Translations under genes and position numbers: made by a program
The notes under the pieces: model-generated
Told to the model about the DNA's origin: nothing
Database searches by the model: none
Seen by the model: only the letters and a program-made list of their open reading frames with translations
Shown here: piece after piece, positions 45,240 to 57,272 of the stretch
Layout: each line of letters begins with the position of its first letter
Position numbering within the stretch: the stretch's first letter is position 1
Origin: Lichtheimia corymbifera B2541
Lineage: Eukaryota > Mucoromycota > Mucoromycetes > Mucorales > Lichtheimiaceae
DNA: 64,000 bases
Assembly: GCA_000697475.1 (NCBI GenBank)
Contig: JNEU01001144.1
Location: forward strand, 248,001-312,000
Direction: 5' to 3'

Positions 45240-46746
45240 GTTAAATTGCAAAGAGAAGAAAGATGGAGAAACTTGTCGAGTCAAAAAAGTGGGTGATTTA
45301 TACGCATGGTGTCCAAAGAAGGAATGGTGGTCGATCCCACCAACATCCAGTGACAGTGTGTGATGTCTCATCTGCTTCATTCTTTTCAGCAGCCCCTAAA
45401 ACACCTTTTGCCAATCAGATTAAAATCCACCATGGTCACTCGGATTATCACGCGACAGCTTGTTATGCACAGTTTATCTTCCTCACCTCCCTATTCGGCT
45501 AGGTTGCTGTGATCCCACTTGCACACACAGTGAATAAAGGAGGTAGTTTGATGATATCTTGTGTTCATGCAATATTATACCCCGATCACTTGTAACACGA
45601 TACACATGCCTCATCACTCATTTCTTATAACGCTCTTATTGCCTAGATTCTGTGTGTTCCATATCATTCATGTCACGCGACCTTTGTATTCATGCGCATT
45701 GTCAAACCACCACCATGTTGCACGTTTTAGCTGCGGTATGTTTATATCATGGTGCTCTAAAATATCAAGCTGTGCATGGAGTGGAGTTCCGGATTGCTTG
45801 TGCTGTACACAGGTTGATGTAAAAAGTGCGAGAGTACGCTTGCTTTCGAAAATAAGTGATGTTGTTGATGCTCTTGTCAGCAACGCGATGATTATTTCTT
45901 ATTTCACGATAATAAGAGACGATAGCTTAAAAGTATCCACCGGCCGATATGCATGCGTACAACAAATGGACAACTGTCATTTTGCGAGATCTCAGTTACT
46001 TGGATGGCGGTCTACAGAGAAATTATGGCTGCTAATTTTAAGTGGCGAGCTATGCAATTTATTACTCAACGGTGATGAAGGGTGTATTCTATTACTGAAA
46101 GGGGACCATCCATTTGTACAAAGACTGCCGTCGCCCATACTGGATCATCTCTACATTGGATTACTAAATGAGCATAGTGCACGCTGTGCGCTTTTTTTAA
46201 TGTTGTGCATTTGATCATGTGCGTATGTGATGACGTAGTAATGGGTGATGGTATATTGGATCGAGATTCATAGTTCGGGACATGTCAATGTCAATATTAC
46301 TTTTCATTGTAGCGGTAGATTAAAGAGTGGGATTGTCTTTGTTTTGCTTGTCTGATTATCCCAAAAGGGATAGTGTAGCACTGAGAGGTGGGTGGTGGGG
46401 GAGGGGGGAAAGAGAAGATTTTATAGCCCTGCTTTTTGTAGCACTCCCACGCTATTCCCAGCTGCATTGAAAGCGGGAAAGAGCACATGTTTCATCACAA
46501 CACTTTATAGATAGCTTACATATGATCTTGTTGTCAAAGTGGTATTGATAATGCTATATCGTTGGAATACCAATATTGGATAATGGATCGGTGGTCGATA
46601 GGGAAGAATGATATAATCAATGATCTGCAATGGGGAGTTGCACCAGTCACGTTCAAAGTGCTGCAGGTGATAGAAAGCTACCTTTTTTTTCTCAACTCCC
46701 ACCAAGTTTGGCTTGCGCGCTTTCTTGCACACCTTTTACGCCACAC
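45240..46746. other. divergent intergenic region, about 1.5 kb
   Basis: Lies between the 5' ends of the low-complexity gene and the sirtuin gene. It includes an open stretch of about 216 codons (45567-46214, plus) without recognisable protein features, biased to Cys, His and Ile, so probably chance. A G-rich run occurs near 46391-46412. Confidence 0.5.
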
Positions 46747-47965
46747 ATGAAAGTTTTTATATCCGATTCAGCCGACGTATACGAACATCAGATTGCTGAA
46801 GTTGCAGCCTACATCAAAAAGAGTCGCAGGGCCATAGTCATTACTGGAGCTGGCATTTCCTGCAGTAGCGGCATTCCCGTAAGACGTCTTGTGTACACGG
46901 AAGACTCCCTCGTTCCAATAAACCAACTCTCTCCTTTTCTCCCTCATCTCCACTTAGGACTTTCGGTCAACCAATGGTTTATACAACTTAGTCAAGGCAC
47001 GACATCCCAACGTTGTCCTGAAAGGAGCCGAACTCTTTGATGCGACACTATTCAACGACGTTGCAAAGACACAGTGCTTTTATACATTTATGGCCGAGCT
47101 CAAGACATTAGTATCAACAGCACAACCAACACCGACACACCATTTCCTTCGCAATATGCAAAGCAGCGGGCAACTATTACGACTATACACGCAAAACATT
47201 GATGATCTAGAGCATGTTGTTGAAGTCCCCGTTGTTCAACTACACGGCACCATGGCAACTGTAAAATGTACATTGTGTTCAGCATCATACAAGTTTTCAG
47301 AAGAATATCAGAATCTATTTCGTGAAGGAGAAGCACCAGCCTGTCCAAAATGTGAAGCAGCAGGCGAGGAACGTATGCTATTGGGAAAACGACAATTGGC
47401 CATGGGATCTTTGCGTCCTGATATTGTTCTTTATAACGAGGATCATCCTGACGGTGAAAAGATTGGATTGCAACAAGTCAATGATATTAAAAAGAAGCCT
47501 GATCTACTGATTGTCCTTGGCACATCCCTCAAAATTCCCGGTATCAAGAAATTCATCAAGCTTGCCGCTCGTACCGTTCGCAATGCAAAGAATGGCACCA
47601 CCATCTTCGTCAACAAGACACCACCGACCAAAGAATGGGAAAATGTCTTTGATTTCCAAATCATGGGTGACGCTGATGCTTGGGTCAAACTCACTGAAAG
47701 CAAAATGCAAGATGCTGCCACACTCAAAGCTGCATGGGATCGTATTCTGGCAAGACGACGAGTCAAGGAAGAAGAAGAGGAGGAGGAAAAAGAGAATCGG
47801 ATAGTACGGACAACCAAGAAGACTAGCAAAACAAAGGCAGCAAATTCTGATCCACATGGACAAACAACTTTGGATAATTACCGTGTCACTAAAAGGGCGC
47901 TTGGATCATCATCATCAGCATCATCAGCAACAGCTAGTCGCATCAAAAAGAAATCTAAACAATGA
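46747..47965 (+). CDS. Hst3/Hst4-type sirtuin (NAD-dependent protein deacetylase)
   Basis: Two exons, 46747-46878 and 46958-47965; 379 residues. NAD-binding GAGIS (34-38) and, across the intron, GIP|DFRS-NGLY; TQNIDDLE (122-129); catalytic His140 in QLHG; zinc Cys at 148, 151, 173, 176; LRPDIVLYNEDHPDGEKIG and VLGTSLKIPG. The LRPDIVLY-HP block and short zinc loop are typical of fungal Hst3/Hst4, which deacetylate H3K56 after replication. The C-terminus is charged (EEEEEEEEKEN), with two basic, NLS-like stretches. At 346-352 sits QTTLDNY, fitting a PCNA-interacting PIP-box pattern except that the second aromatic is Arg. An in-frame upstream ATG at 46630 would add 39 unlike-family residues; 46747 is preferred. 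Confidence 0.92.
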
Positions 47966-48303
47966 TTCTATTTTAATTTGGGGATTATATACACCTCTAT
48001 TGCTTTCTACTACAAAAATTCTTATGACTGAGTGAATGTGATACTAAGAGTATGGGTGGAGGTGTGGCTAAGGCATAGGTTCATTCTATACGCGACCATA
48101 GAACACGATATCGTGTGCTGATTTGGTATTTATAAAAGACACACTTGGTTGCTATGACAAAGGTTGCCGGGGATTCAAGGGGGTGGGATTTCCTGATTGT
48201 GCTAGGCAGAGTCCTGTAATGGACAAAGACTCCGAGAGCTCCAATTTCACTGGTCAACAGAAAAAATGTCAACAACGTCTTTCCTTGTTCTATAACACAC
48301 AAC
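47966..48303. other. intergenic, 338 bp
   Basis: Between the sirtuin and mL60 genes on the same strand; presumably terminator of the first and promoter of the second. Nothing else seen. Confidence 0.55.
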
Positions 48304-48693
48304 ATGTTGGGCGCATTTCGACCGTCATTTGTCGCTCAGGGCGGTTTATTATGGTGCGTTTTCATATCCTACACTAATTTACATTCGACATAACCGACTC
48401 ATTGGCTCGATTCGTATTCTTATAGGAAGAATCCTTTCCGCATGTCAGCCACACGCAAAGCCAACGTTAGAAAGAGACTTAGAGCTGTCGATCAGGTCAT
48501 TGCAACAGTAGCCGACTCTGGTGTTGAATGCAAGGCTCTTGACAAGGCACTTGCTCTTCCCAAGGAATCCGAGATGATGGCACGTGACAAGTACACTGTT
48601 TTCAGCCGATACTCTCGTGGTCATCGCAAGTCTTTGCACAAGGTTCCCAAGTTTACAAAGAAGACCGAAAGAACAAGTCCCCCTGGTTTCTAG
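48304..48693 (+). CDS. mitochondrial large-subunit ribosomal protein mL60 (Mrpl31)
   Basis: Two exons, 48304-48353 and 48426-48693; 105 residues. The N-terminus MLGAFRPS...QGGLLW|KNPFRMS, spanning the intron (TG|G makes Trp), matches the family start MFGPFK...GGLLWK-PWRMS of yeast YmL31. Then RKRLRAVDQVIATV, MARDKYTVFSRYSRGHRKSLHKVPKFTK, the conserved C-terminal block, and a short tail. mL60 is a fungal-specific component of the mitochondrial 54S subunit. The long first-exon-less frame from 48442 would lose the conserved start, so the spliced model is preferred. A typical AATAAA-like signal follows at about 48699. Convergent with the DHTKD1-type gene (182 bp). Confidence 0.9.
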
Positions 48694-48875
48694 ATTGTAT
48701 AATAAAACGAGCAGCATTCATCATCAACGAAAACCGTATCATAGCAACATAGGATTGGGGTTAGTTTTGAAGGAGTCAACAAGGTCAATATATATATTTA
48801 TCAATCACAACAATGGAAAGCAGAATTGCAAGTGTATTGGGAGTGTGTGTGTGTGTATATAGAGGTTGATTGGAA

Positions 48876-51800
48876 TTAGAGTGTGAGTGCATCTTGAATC
48901 ACTTTGGCTTGCTCAGCACGGTAACGAGAAGCAATACCAACAGCAGGAGCAGCAAGTGGTGGTTTACCCACATACTCAATCTACAAAAAAAGGCGGTTCA
49001 TCAATATTATAACGCAGATGGTGTTCGTTACAACATACCTTGCTTTGATAAGGGAGGAGTTGTGTCAGGCGTGGTGCAATGAAAGAGTAAGCACCAGCAT
49101 TTTGGGGTTCTTCTTGGCACCATACAAAGTCACGTGCAGCGTAGTAGTTGCTAAGCACCTGTTCAATTTGATCTCTTGGGAAGGGGCAGAGTTCCTAAAA
49201 GTAGTGTCATTATTATCTGTAATAAAAATATACTTAATCATGTATCATACGCACCTCCAATCGCACAAGAGCGATTTGATTGTCGAGTCCCTTGGCGGCT
49301 CGTTCCTTAGCCAAGTCATAGTAAAGCTTGCCAGAGACAAAGATAACCTTTTCTACAGAACCAGGATCTTCGGTACATGCAGGGTCATCAAGGACGGGTT
49401 GGAAGGATGTACCAGCACCCATATCATTCAAGGGGCTAACAGCCACTGCCTATAGCATTGAATAAATATCTCTTTGCTCTATAAATACAGGTTGTATATC
49501 GCCCTTACCGATTTCAACAATCCCTTGGGTGCCATAACAATCAGCGGCTTGCGATAATCACGGATCATCTATAAGGGGTGGATGATCATTGTAATGAGCA
49601 AGACCATTTTCTTTGTCTACTTTCATGCATCAAACATACCTGTCGACGAAGCACGTGGAAATATTGAGCTGGCGTGGTGCAGTTAACCACGTGCCAGTTT
49701 GGAGTAACGTCATATGTCTTTTCCACATCAAATGGATCATCGCTCATCTGAAAAATGAAAATAGTGAATACGGGAGGAGAGCATTGTGATGAATGATCAG
49801 TTAACTAACCTGCAAGAATCGTTCAACACGACCAGATGAATGTTCAGGACCTGCACCATCTTGACCATGTGGCAAAAGCATCACCAAGCCATTTTGACGC
49901 AACCACTTGGATTCGCTGCTTGAGATGAATGTATCAATGGGGATCTGTGCTCCGTTGAAAAAGTCACCAAATTGAGCTTCCCAAATGACAAGGCGCTTAG
50001 GAGTCTCAATGGCCATGCCATATTCAAATCCCAGAACAGCAAACTCTGACAAGGGGCTGTTGGCAACCTATAAAAAGTCAGCAAATATAAGAACCCCTCT
50101 TGTATGCTTCCATATAATCAAGTATATATACCTCGAGATAACCTTGAGATGGGCCAAGACCAGTGTTAAGAGGGATGGCGGCCTTTTCAGTCTCCTGGCA
50201 AACGAACATGGCATGGCGTTGCGAAAAGGTACCACGACCCACATCTTGACCGGAGATTCTCACGTCATAACCTTGTTGCATAAGGCTGCCAAAAGCCAAT
50301 GCTTCAGCTGTGGCCCAATCGATAGGTTTTCCTTCCTCCAATCGCTTGATGCGAGAAGCCACATGATACTTTTCAAGACGTGGATGTAACTTCATAGGCA
50401 CAGGTGGGGTCACAGAACGCTTGCCAATGTCAATCAGGTTTTGAATGTCGTCAACACCAGTTACCACTTGTTCACTTGTGTGGTTTGTGGGATGGGTCAT
50501 GCCTTTCCAGTTGCCCTGAAGATGATAAGATTCGGGTGCAGGAATGGGTCCATTGTTTGCTTTCTGTAGCTCCTCATTCAAAGCTTCAAATTGTGATACA
50601 CGAACAGCATCGGCAGCTTCTTGAGAAGGATACACTTGCTCGCTAATCAACTTTTGCTCATAAAGCTTGGGAACAGAATCATGCTGACGAATGGTATTGT
50701 ACATGAGCGGTTGAGTAAAAGCAGGTTCATCGAGCTCGTTATGACCCCATCGACGATAGCACATAAGATCCAGGATGATATCCTTTCGGAACTTGTTACG
50801 ATATTCAAACACCACGTCCATGGCACGTGCAACATCTTCTGGGAAATCACCATTCACATGGACCACAGGAACATTAATCATCTTGCCGATATCCGAACAG
50901 TAGGTCGATGACCGAGCATTCTGAGCAGGAGTCGTGTAACCCAATTGGTTGTTGACCACAATGTGTACTGAGCCACCTGACGAATAATGGGGCAAGTTGG
51001 ATAAGCTCAATGATTCCATAACAACGCCTTGACCAGTGAATGCCTACAATGATGCGGCGCTCTTTGTCAGAATAAAAGCCATGGAGCGATGATATATGTA
51101 TATCCACAAAGACTTACCGCATCACCATGAATTTGTACACACATGACACGATCACCCAAGTTGCAGTTAGGATCAGCTGATCTCATAAGCTCGGTTTGCT
51201 TTGCGCGGGCTTTACCCATAGCCACTGGATTGATGGCTTCCAGATGCGAGGGATTGCTGAGCAAGGATACATTCACCGATTGACCGTCATACTTGAGGGT
51301 AGGGTTATTAACTAGGATAGCATATATATAGGTTACAAAAAGGGATCAATATAATACACGCAGCTTATCAGCAACTTACTCAAGTGAGAAATCACATCAC
51401 CCGAATGAACCGTGTTCTCGGGTAATTCAGAATTGCCCTTGATCTTGCTAAACAATGACGCGTATGGGTATTCAAGGAGGTCGCACAGCAGATTAAGACG
51501 GCCACGATGAGGCATGCCAATTAGGACGTCCTGAACACCAGCTGAAACCGCACATGATACTCGTGAGCCATGGAACTTTTCCTCACAACTCGATAGCAAT
51601 ACTTACATTTAGCTGATAGCTCAAATAAGCAATCCAAAGCGACCATCATGCTTTCAGCACCTTCAAGGCCATATCGTTTGACGTTGGGGAACTTTTTAGC
51701 CAAAAAGTGATCGAAAGTCTAAATGGGAGCAGGATGAGCTTGATGCGTGCGAGATAACAAATGCCTTTTTTTCCCTTACCTCTGATTTGGCCAAGAGCTC

Positions 51801-52510
51801 ATGGATCCTCTTTTTCTTTTCAACAGAGAGCTGAGGCTTGTTCCAAGATTCCACAGCGTGATACCACCAGCGTCGCTCGCTTGCAGACTGTTGTTATCGA
51901 TAATTAGTCTTATCTCACATTTATTTTCCCACGATGCAGTACTTACAGGCAAGTGCATGAATTCATGGGCAATCTTGCCACAGTAGACAGCATTAAGGTG
52001 TTCAAGGATTGTCTCAAAGTCGGCGTCTTGACGAGCTGATGCATTTTCAGCACTTTCAGTAACATGCAAAATACCTGTAAGCATAGGTCATGAGTTGGCT
52101 TGTTGAATCATTCCCAACAAAAAAGCTAGCCCGCGGCATCTTTCCCTTACCGGCCAAGTTGTAAACCTTCTTTGGATCCGTGAGACCGTATCGTTCAGGC
52201 TGTAAAGCAAGCACCTTTCTGTTTCAAAGCATGGAATTAAAAGCAAGTCCTATGGATAATTCCGAGTATGATGCACTTACTCATGATTCATGATATCCAA
52301 AGGATCCAAATGGGCCGACTTGTGGCCATGCGTACGATAGGCTTGAACAAGGCGGAGAAGGCTGCCATACGCCATACGATTCGATAACTCCTCTGCTGTG
52401 TAATCTGGCATTTGATATTCCTTGGGTACTCGGTATCCATAAATGTCACGATCATGATAACCTCGTCTCCGAGCACCTGATAGCAAGAAACGTTGGCTCC
52501 TCTTGGCCAT
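48876..52510 (-). CDS. DHTKD1: 2-oxoadipate dehydrogenase E1 (DHTKD1 type)
   Basis: Fourteen exons: 52510-52281, 52218-52151, 52074-51947, 51887-51780, 51718-51607, 51541-51380, 51311-51118, 51043-50132, 50067-49810, 49747-49640, 49568-49509, 49449-49255, 49194-49039, 48980-48876; 931 residues, all in phase. Basic presequence ([13 protein letters not shown]) before DIYGYRVP. Thiamine-diphosphate site HGDAAFTGQG...[49 protein letters not shown], and near the end [15 protein letters not shown]. The start GYR, HRGRLN spacing and overall length (human DHTKD1 919) fit DHTKD1 rather than OGDH (~1000, with an extra N-terminal lipoyl-E2-binding region). It decarboxylates 2-oxoadipate in mitochondrial lysine/tryptophan breakdown. 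An in-frame ATG at 52537 is an alternative start. Confidence 0.92.
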
Positions 52511-53621
52511 AGATTGTCTGGTATAGCAAGAAAACATGGTAAAGATAAAACGAAGGAGAAAAGCCAGGGACACAAACGATCGCTGAATGACATGGTGCAT
52601 TTGTCTTTTTGATATTTTACCACGGTCCTCGTGACACCCAGTGAGCCGATAGTGTGGGGAACAAAGCGTGGGGAAGTATCGTTGGTATTTTCGGCTGAAA
52701 CTTTGACCACTACAATGTAAAAATTCCCATACTGAATACGCGGATCCTTAATCACGGATGACGATTCTCTTTGGCTCGATCATCGTTTCCACGTCATTGT
52801 GTATACATGCTCTTTGGTAGGCTCAAAGGGATCACAGCCTCATGATGGAATGGCGACAGGGTTACACAATAATGCAAGCGACCTCCCTGTGCTGTGCAAA
52901 TCATTGATCTTGGCTATCAACATGGCGCCATGGCAACCACCACCGGAAGAGGAAATTGTGCATAGATAAAAATGGTAATGATAGCCGATAGATAGCATTT
53001 GAGAGACAATTGAGCATGGCAGCGATATAACATGGATATAATAACAAGCATCCACAGCATGAACACGCGTCGTATCTTGAAATTCATTGGCTGATCGGAT
53101 GGATAGTTCAAGTGTGGCTTGCAGTCGGGAAAAGAAAAGTTTTCTATGATACAAAAGGGAGCCGTCAGCTTGCAAGCTTCTGTTTTTTTCTTTATCACTT
53201 TGTCAAAAGATCCGCTCATGTCGCAAAACATACGGGATGTCCTTTGGGCGTTCATTCATAAAGAGCGATAGGGAAGTTCCTCTGACGTACCGGTCTGTTG
53301 ATCGATTAGTCCGTAAAAGGACGAAAGGGCAGCTGTTTGTTGTCTGCTGTATCATCTTCAACGGATTAAAAGTGTCGTTGGGGCTCTGATATGGCGCTTT
53401 TCTTCGTCATCAAGCCAGCTAATCGCGGATGTGCGCTTGCGCATAACTCAAAGAGGGCTACTCTTTATGCAAAGTGATCAATCATACTCTTTTTTCAAAG
53501 TCAAAGCAAATGATAATATGTATTTACAAAAAGCACAAAAAACCTCTATGGCTTGTATGGTAGAGGGTGATAATAATGATAGGAGGGGTTGGTGATAGTC
53601 ATAGTATAGTAGAGTTGAGCA
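52511..53621. other. intergenic, about 1.1 kb
   Basis: Upstream of the DHTKD1-type gene and 3' of HSK3. Frames of 107-155 codons overlap the first exon of the DHTKD1 gene and are shadows. No RNA gene or repeat seen. Confidence 0.55.
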
Positions 53622-53933
53622 CTATCGAGGCTGCTGCTGGTGTTGATGACTGGACTCTTTAAAGATGGTGGATGCACCCATAAACCTGTAAGCAAGACAC
53701 TCGTGAGCTAAATGAGATTGTCGACGTGTTGAAGACCTTTACATTGAAGAATGCACTGTTTCCAATCGACGGAATGAGTCTGAAAGATTGCTTGTTTGTT
53801 GAAAGTTCTGATGTAGCTTCTTGATGTTGGTGTCGATATCTTGCAACTCCTTTGCCAAAGCTTTATAGTGCATGTATTTCTCTTGTGAGGGAGTTATCGT
53901 TGTTTTGTTGGAGGAGTGGGAACGACTATTCAT
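53622..53933 (-). CDS. DASH/Dam1 complex subunit Hsk3-like
   Basis: Two exons, 53933-53743 and 53685-53622; 84 residues. One predicted coiled coil: YKALAKELQDIDTNIKKLHQNFQQ, then SDSFRRLETVHSSMFMGAST, with the family's closing motif FMxAS after a helix (the M codon is completed across the intron). Hsk3 is a small structural subunit of the ten-protein fungal DASH ring that couples kinetochores to microtubules. It is a very short family, so the call rests on the C-terminal motif, length and heptad pattern. The C-terminus is Gln/His-rich. Confidence 0.75.
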
Positions 53934-54645
53934 ATAAAGGATACAAACAAGAAAGAGAAAAGGAAATCACTGCCGACATCCAAATTCTTCACCCATTTAC
54001 GTATTGGTTCAGCTATTGTTGGTTGGTGTATAGTGTCCATATCCATCCTTTATACAAATTGCATTCAAGTGCACTTTTCAACATTCGTTGGAGGCTGTTT
54101 GATATTGAGGGGCGTTAGTCTTATTACACGCTAAACCTAAAGATACCGTTGTTTCCTTATAATGATCCCAGAGGACGTGCCCAGCAACGATATCAACCTT
54201 CCTGTTTTCGAGTTCCACAAGATCATAATTGACCTTGGTATATAGTACAGAATATATATCGGTGCATGATGATACGTGACATTGGTGCATGGAAAGAGGA
54301 TGGCACCGAGTATAACTTTGTTACAAACTAGTTTGTGGCGCAAAAAGATAGTGGCATAAAGATACATGTGGTTGATAGCAAATGGAATAAGATCGATGAT
54401 GATGGCGAGTAGTAATGATAGACGATGGATTATTGTAAATAAACACATACATGCATTGATCATTCATTCATACGAGTCTTTCAGGAACAAGATATACAAA
54501 AGAAACACCACAGTGCCGGGTTGCGGCGACACAAAGGTCCGCAGAGGTTGTGCAAAGTTGCATGTGTCAAGCGTGAACTACTAGTCTGCTTGTTTCTCTC
54601 TCTCTTTTTCTCTCTCTCGCTCGCCTCCTTTACGCTTTTTCTTTT
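53934..54645. promoter_or_regulatory. divergent intergenic region, 712 bp
   Basis: Between HSK3 (minus) and the RPA-interacting protein gene (plus). The plus-strand gene is preceded by a long pyrimidine tract (about 54593-54640, TCTCTCTTTTTCTCTC), typical of an active fungal transcription start area. Confidence 0.55.
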
Positions 54646-55317
54646 ATGGATACACCCACCACCTTTCACCACCGTTCCACGTTTCGACCCAATACTCAGG
54701 ACAGATCTAAGCAGTGGCGTGAACGATTCCGGCAACAATGCGCTGATCGAGTGAAATCAGCTCGTCAGAATCAAGTTGATAAGCGACGACAAAACAAGGT
54801 ACACCATGGCGTGACATTTGCATAATCGATCGATATATTGATTCGCTTTTCTACGCTACTACTAGTTACTAGAGTTTGCTGCTATGGAGGAATGGGAGAA
54901 CTTTAAACGTATACACGAGGAAGCTTTCAAGGCCGAGGGGATTGTTGATCCTGACAAGCTACTTGAAGAAGAGCCATTGAATGACGCTGATGAATACCTG
55001 GATGAAGAAGCTGCCTATCTCAGATCGTTGGTCTTTTGTTTCCAATGTGGCAATGCACCTCTAGAACTGGATATATCAGGCAAACTACGATGTCCATGTT
55101 GCGGATTCTTTGCCACAGAAAAGGTATTTTCGGTGGTGGTGATGATAAAGTATGATGGATGAATGCTAATTGGTATCCTTAGACGGTTCAATCAATTCAG
55201 ATAACAGTGGAGCAGCATGAACAAGTATGTCCTGGGAGAATCGGTTACAGCCCGGAGCCAGGCAGCGATGCTATCTATGGCCTTTGTGATACCTGCGACC
55301 TTATGGAGGTCTTTTAG
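54646..55317 (+). CDS. RPA-interacting protein (RPAIN/RIP family)
   Basis: Three exons: 54646-54798, 54875-55123, 55183-55317; 178 residues. N-terminal basic region (STFRPNTQDRSKQWRERFRQQCADRVKSARQN in part), the importin-beta/NLS-type block of the family. The middle has EEWENFKRIHEEAF and an acidic stretch; the C-terminus is a zinc ribbon-like domain with CFQCGNAPLE, LRCPCCGFFA, VCPGRIGYSPE and LCDTCDLMEV. RPAIN proteins carry the single-strand DNA-binding complex RPA into the nucleus and may stabilise it at damage. The exon 2 acceptor is at ACTAGAG (54874), the only one in frame. Confidence 0.82.
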
Positions 55318-55492
55318 TCAGTTATTTGTACATACAGTATATACATATATCATTCTTTTGATTTCAACAATAACAACAGCACCAAGAAAAAAGACATTAT
55401 TACATTGTAATTTAATGAAGAAGATCGTATGGGTGAATGGATGATTGAAGAGAACATGTCACGACTTTGGGTATAAATGATTGCATAATGGA

Positions 55493-57272
55493 TCATCGCC
55501 TGGATGAACGCCCGTGGAAAGTGCTTCCATGATGATATTGGTTTGCCTTTGCGCGCTTGTGAGGTGCACTATCCGATGTACCATCCACCATGTATTCATC
55601 CGATGATACCGTGTCCTGTATTGAAAAGGGGATTGTCAGCTTCATTGATGAATCAATGCCGCCTATTTCTTATATCATACCTGATGCATTGCATCAAAAT
55701 CAGCTTCCAACTCGGCCTCGTTCTTGGCATTCAATGCATGAGTAACGTTGCCCAATTCCCTGGAGCGTAAAAAACAACAATAGTTAAGGATAGAAGTACG
55801 CATACATTCAACCCACAAATAAATCAACACAGGAGAAAAAAAGGATATGATCATTATGTCGACGTTTTGGTGCCCTGTTGTTGTTTTTGGTGCGTAGAAC
55901 TTGTTCCAGAGTCAATTCGGCTGTTGAAAGACCGTTTGCTACTGCGGCTGCTGCTGCTCCACGTGTACGTCGTCTGTTACGAGTTTGAGGTACATTGACA
56001 GGGGCGTCTATAAATCATTGTCAATAAAACGAGTAGTCGCCAGCTATCCTGACACATACCTCCATTTAACATTATCTCTTCATCTCTATATTCTCTGATA
56101 CGCTTTCGTTTTTCCTCGATAATGGCAAGCATAGCTTTTTTCAATTCGCGTTTTTCAGCCTAGATAAACCTCATGTCGTTAGCTCATGTCACCTATCCTA
56201 CAATAGCACTCACCTCTGATTCTTCTTCCACCACGCGTAATGCTTCATTATACCACTTTTCAGCGCACTGTATCCGATACTGCATCATCAATTGTCCATT
56301 ATGAATCTCCTTGCTGTGATCCTTTTCCAAGTCAGCGACATGATCGTCGAACACTTCATGGCCGCCTATCAATGATGTATGTATATGTTCAGGATAAGAC
56401 TGATAATGCCCTTAAAAATGGGCAAAGGAAGGACATACCATGTTGAATTGCTGACAACTCTTCTTGAAGCTTCTTCAGCTTTTCCAAGTAGATCCTAGTT
56501 GACAACAAGAAAAAAAAAGTCTTAGAGGCAAGGAGAATAATGAACTTTATCACTTACGTTTCCTTATTCTCTTGGAATTCCCGATCAATCTCCAGTGTGC
56601 GTTCATTGTATTCGGCCACCAAGTCAGCCTTGTTGGTATAATCCAATGTTGCTGTGGATACAGAAGGAAGCATATTAGCTCATCATAATATTTGATGCTG
56701 AATGATATATTTATACCTTGTTTCCTCCCAAAAGAAGACGCATAATACTGTGGACCTTCAGGTACTGCTGCTTGATAATGTTTCGGAGACGCTGTGGTCG
56801 GTGGTAAATCTGATGATGATACTGGAATAGTAGCACCAGAATGATGATGATGGATTTCATAGTCTGTAACAGGATTGATACGCCATATTGAAGAGGACTG
56901 TGCTGGCAGTTGTGGTGGTGGTGGTGGTGATGATGCTGGTGGAGGTGGCTGTAGTCGTTGCCTGGGTTGGTGTTGTTGTTGCTGCTGCTGCTGCTCTGGT
57001 AGTCGAGTAGGGGGAATATTATGGTTGCCAGGTGACGAAGGAACTCCAGGCGAGTTATGGAAGGGTGTGAGTGAGGGTAATGGTGGTAATTGCCATCGGT
57101 CAGCTTTATCGTCGTGTGGGCCGTCGTGTGGGTTTGGACCAGTAGTGTAAGCAAGCCGAGGTAATGTTGCAGTTGAGAATGCAGCAGAAGAGACAATGGG
57201 AGGCAAGTTGAAGCGTGATGGTGAACTTGGCAACGGAGGAGGAGGAGGTAATAAAGTCTGGTCAGAGTACAT
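55493..57272 (-). CDS. SDS3: Sds3-like subunit of the Sin3/Rpd3 histone deacetylase complex
   Basis: Nine coding segments: 57272-56717, 56651-56558, 56494-56439, 56365-56214, 56159-56060, 56007-55849, 55766-55681, 55615-55493; 441 residues (eight exons). A Pro/Gln/His-rich disordered N-terminus (~185 residues) precedes the Sds3-like region: coiled coil EYNERTLEIDREFQENKE, TIYLEKLKKLQEELSAIQHGGHEVFDDHVADLEKD (in parts), KWYNEALRVVEEE, then a basic stretch KRELKKAMLAIIEEKRKRI and a C-terminus RSRELGNVTH. Sds3/BRMS1 proteins hold the Rpd3L corepressor together. Introns are GT-AG except the one between 55849 and 55766, which is a U12-type AT-AC intron and is annotated separately. Confidence 0.85.
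55767..55848 (-). other. U12-type AT-AC intron in SDS3
   Basis: 82-nt intron in the SDS3 gene. Read on the minus strand it begins ATATCCTTTT, the exact consensus of the minor-spliceosome 5' splice site, and ends TTTTTTAC. A U12 branch motif TCCTTAAC lies 17 nt before the 3' end. Splicing joins phase 1 (GAT C|GC TCC AGG) and continues the frame into GELGNVTH-type sequence. No GT or GC donor in exon 6 gives the needed phase, and reading through hits a TGA. The alternative GTATGC...CAG pair nearby is in phase only after that stop. Confidence 0.85.

Noticed and set aside
45567..46214. Uninterrupted frame of about 216 codons on the plus strand
   Set aside because: Composition (many Cys, His, Ile, Leu without pattern) and lack of any motif fit a chance opening in a divergent spacer; kept only as a note in the intergenic entry.
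48876..52510. Assignment as OGDH/Kgd1 (2-oxoglutarate dehydrogenase E1)
   Set aside because: Length (931), the DIYGYR start directly after the presequence and block-by-block spacing fit DHTKD1; the OGDH N-terminal extension is missing.
52840..53255. Frames of 111-112 codons between DHTKD1 and HSK3
   Set aside because: No motif or credible splice sites; mutually overlapping frames in a promoter region.
55493..55860. Conventional GT-AG solution for the SDS3 intron (GTATGC...CTCCAG or GTGTTG...CAG)
   Set aside because: GTATGC lies after an in-frame TGA, and the other GT sites leave the wrong phase for the downstream exon; AT-AC with U12 motifs is the only frame-correct option.
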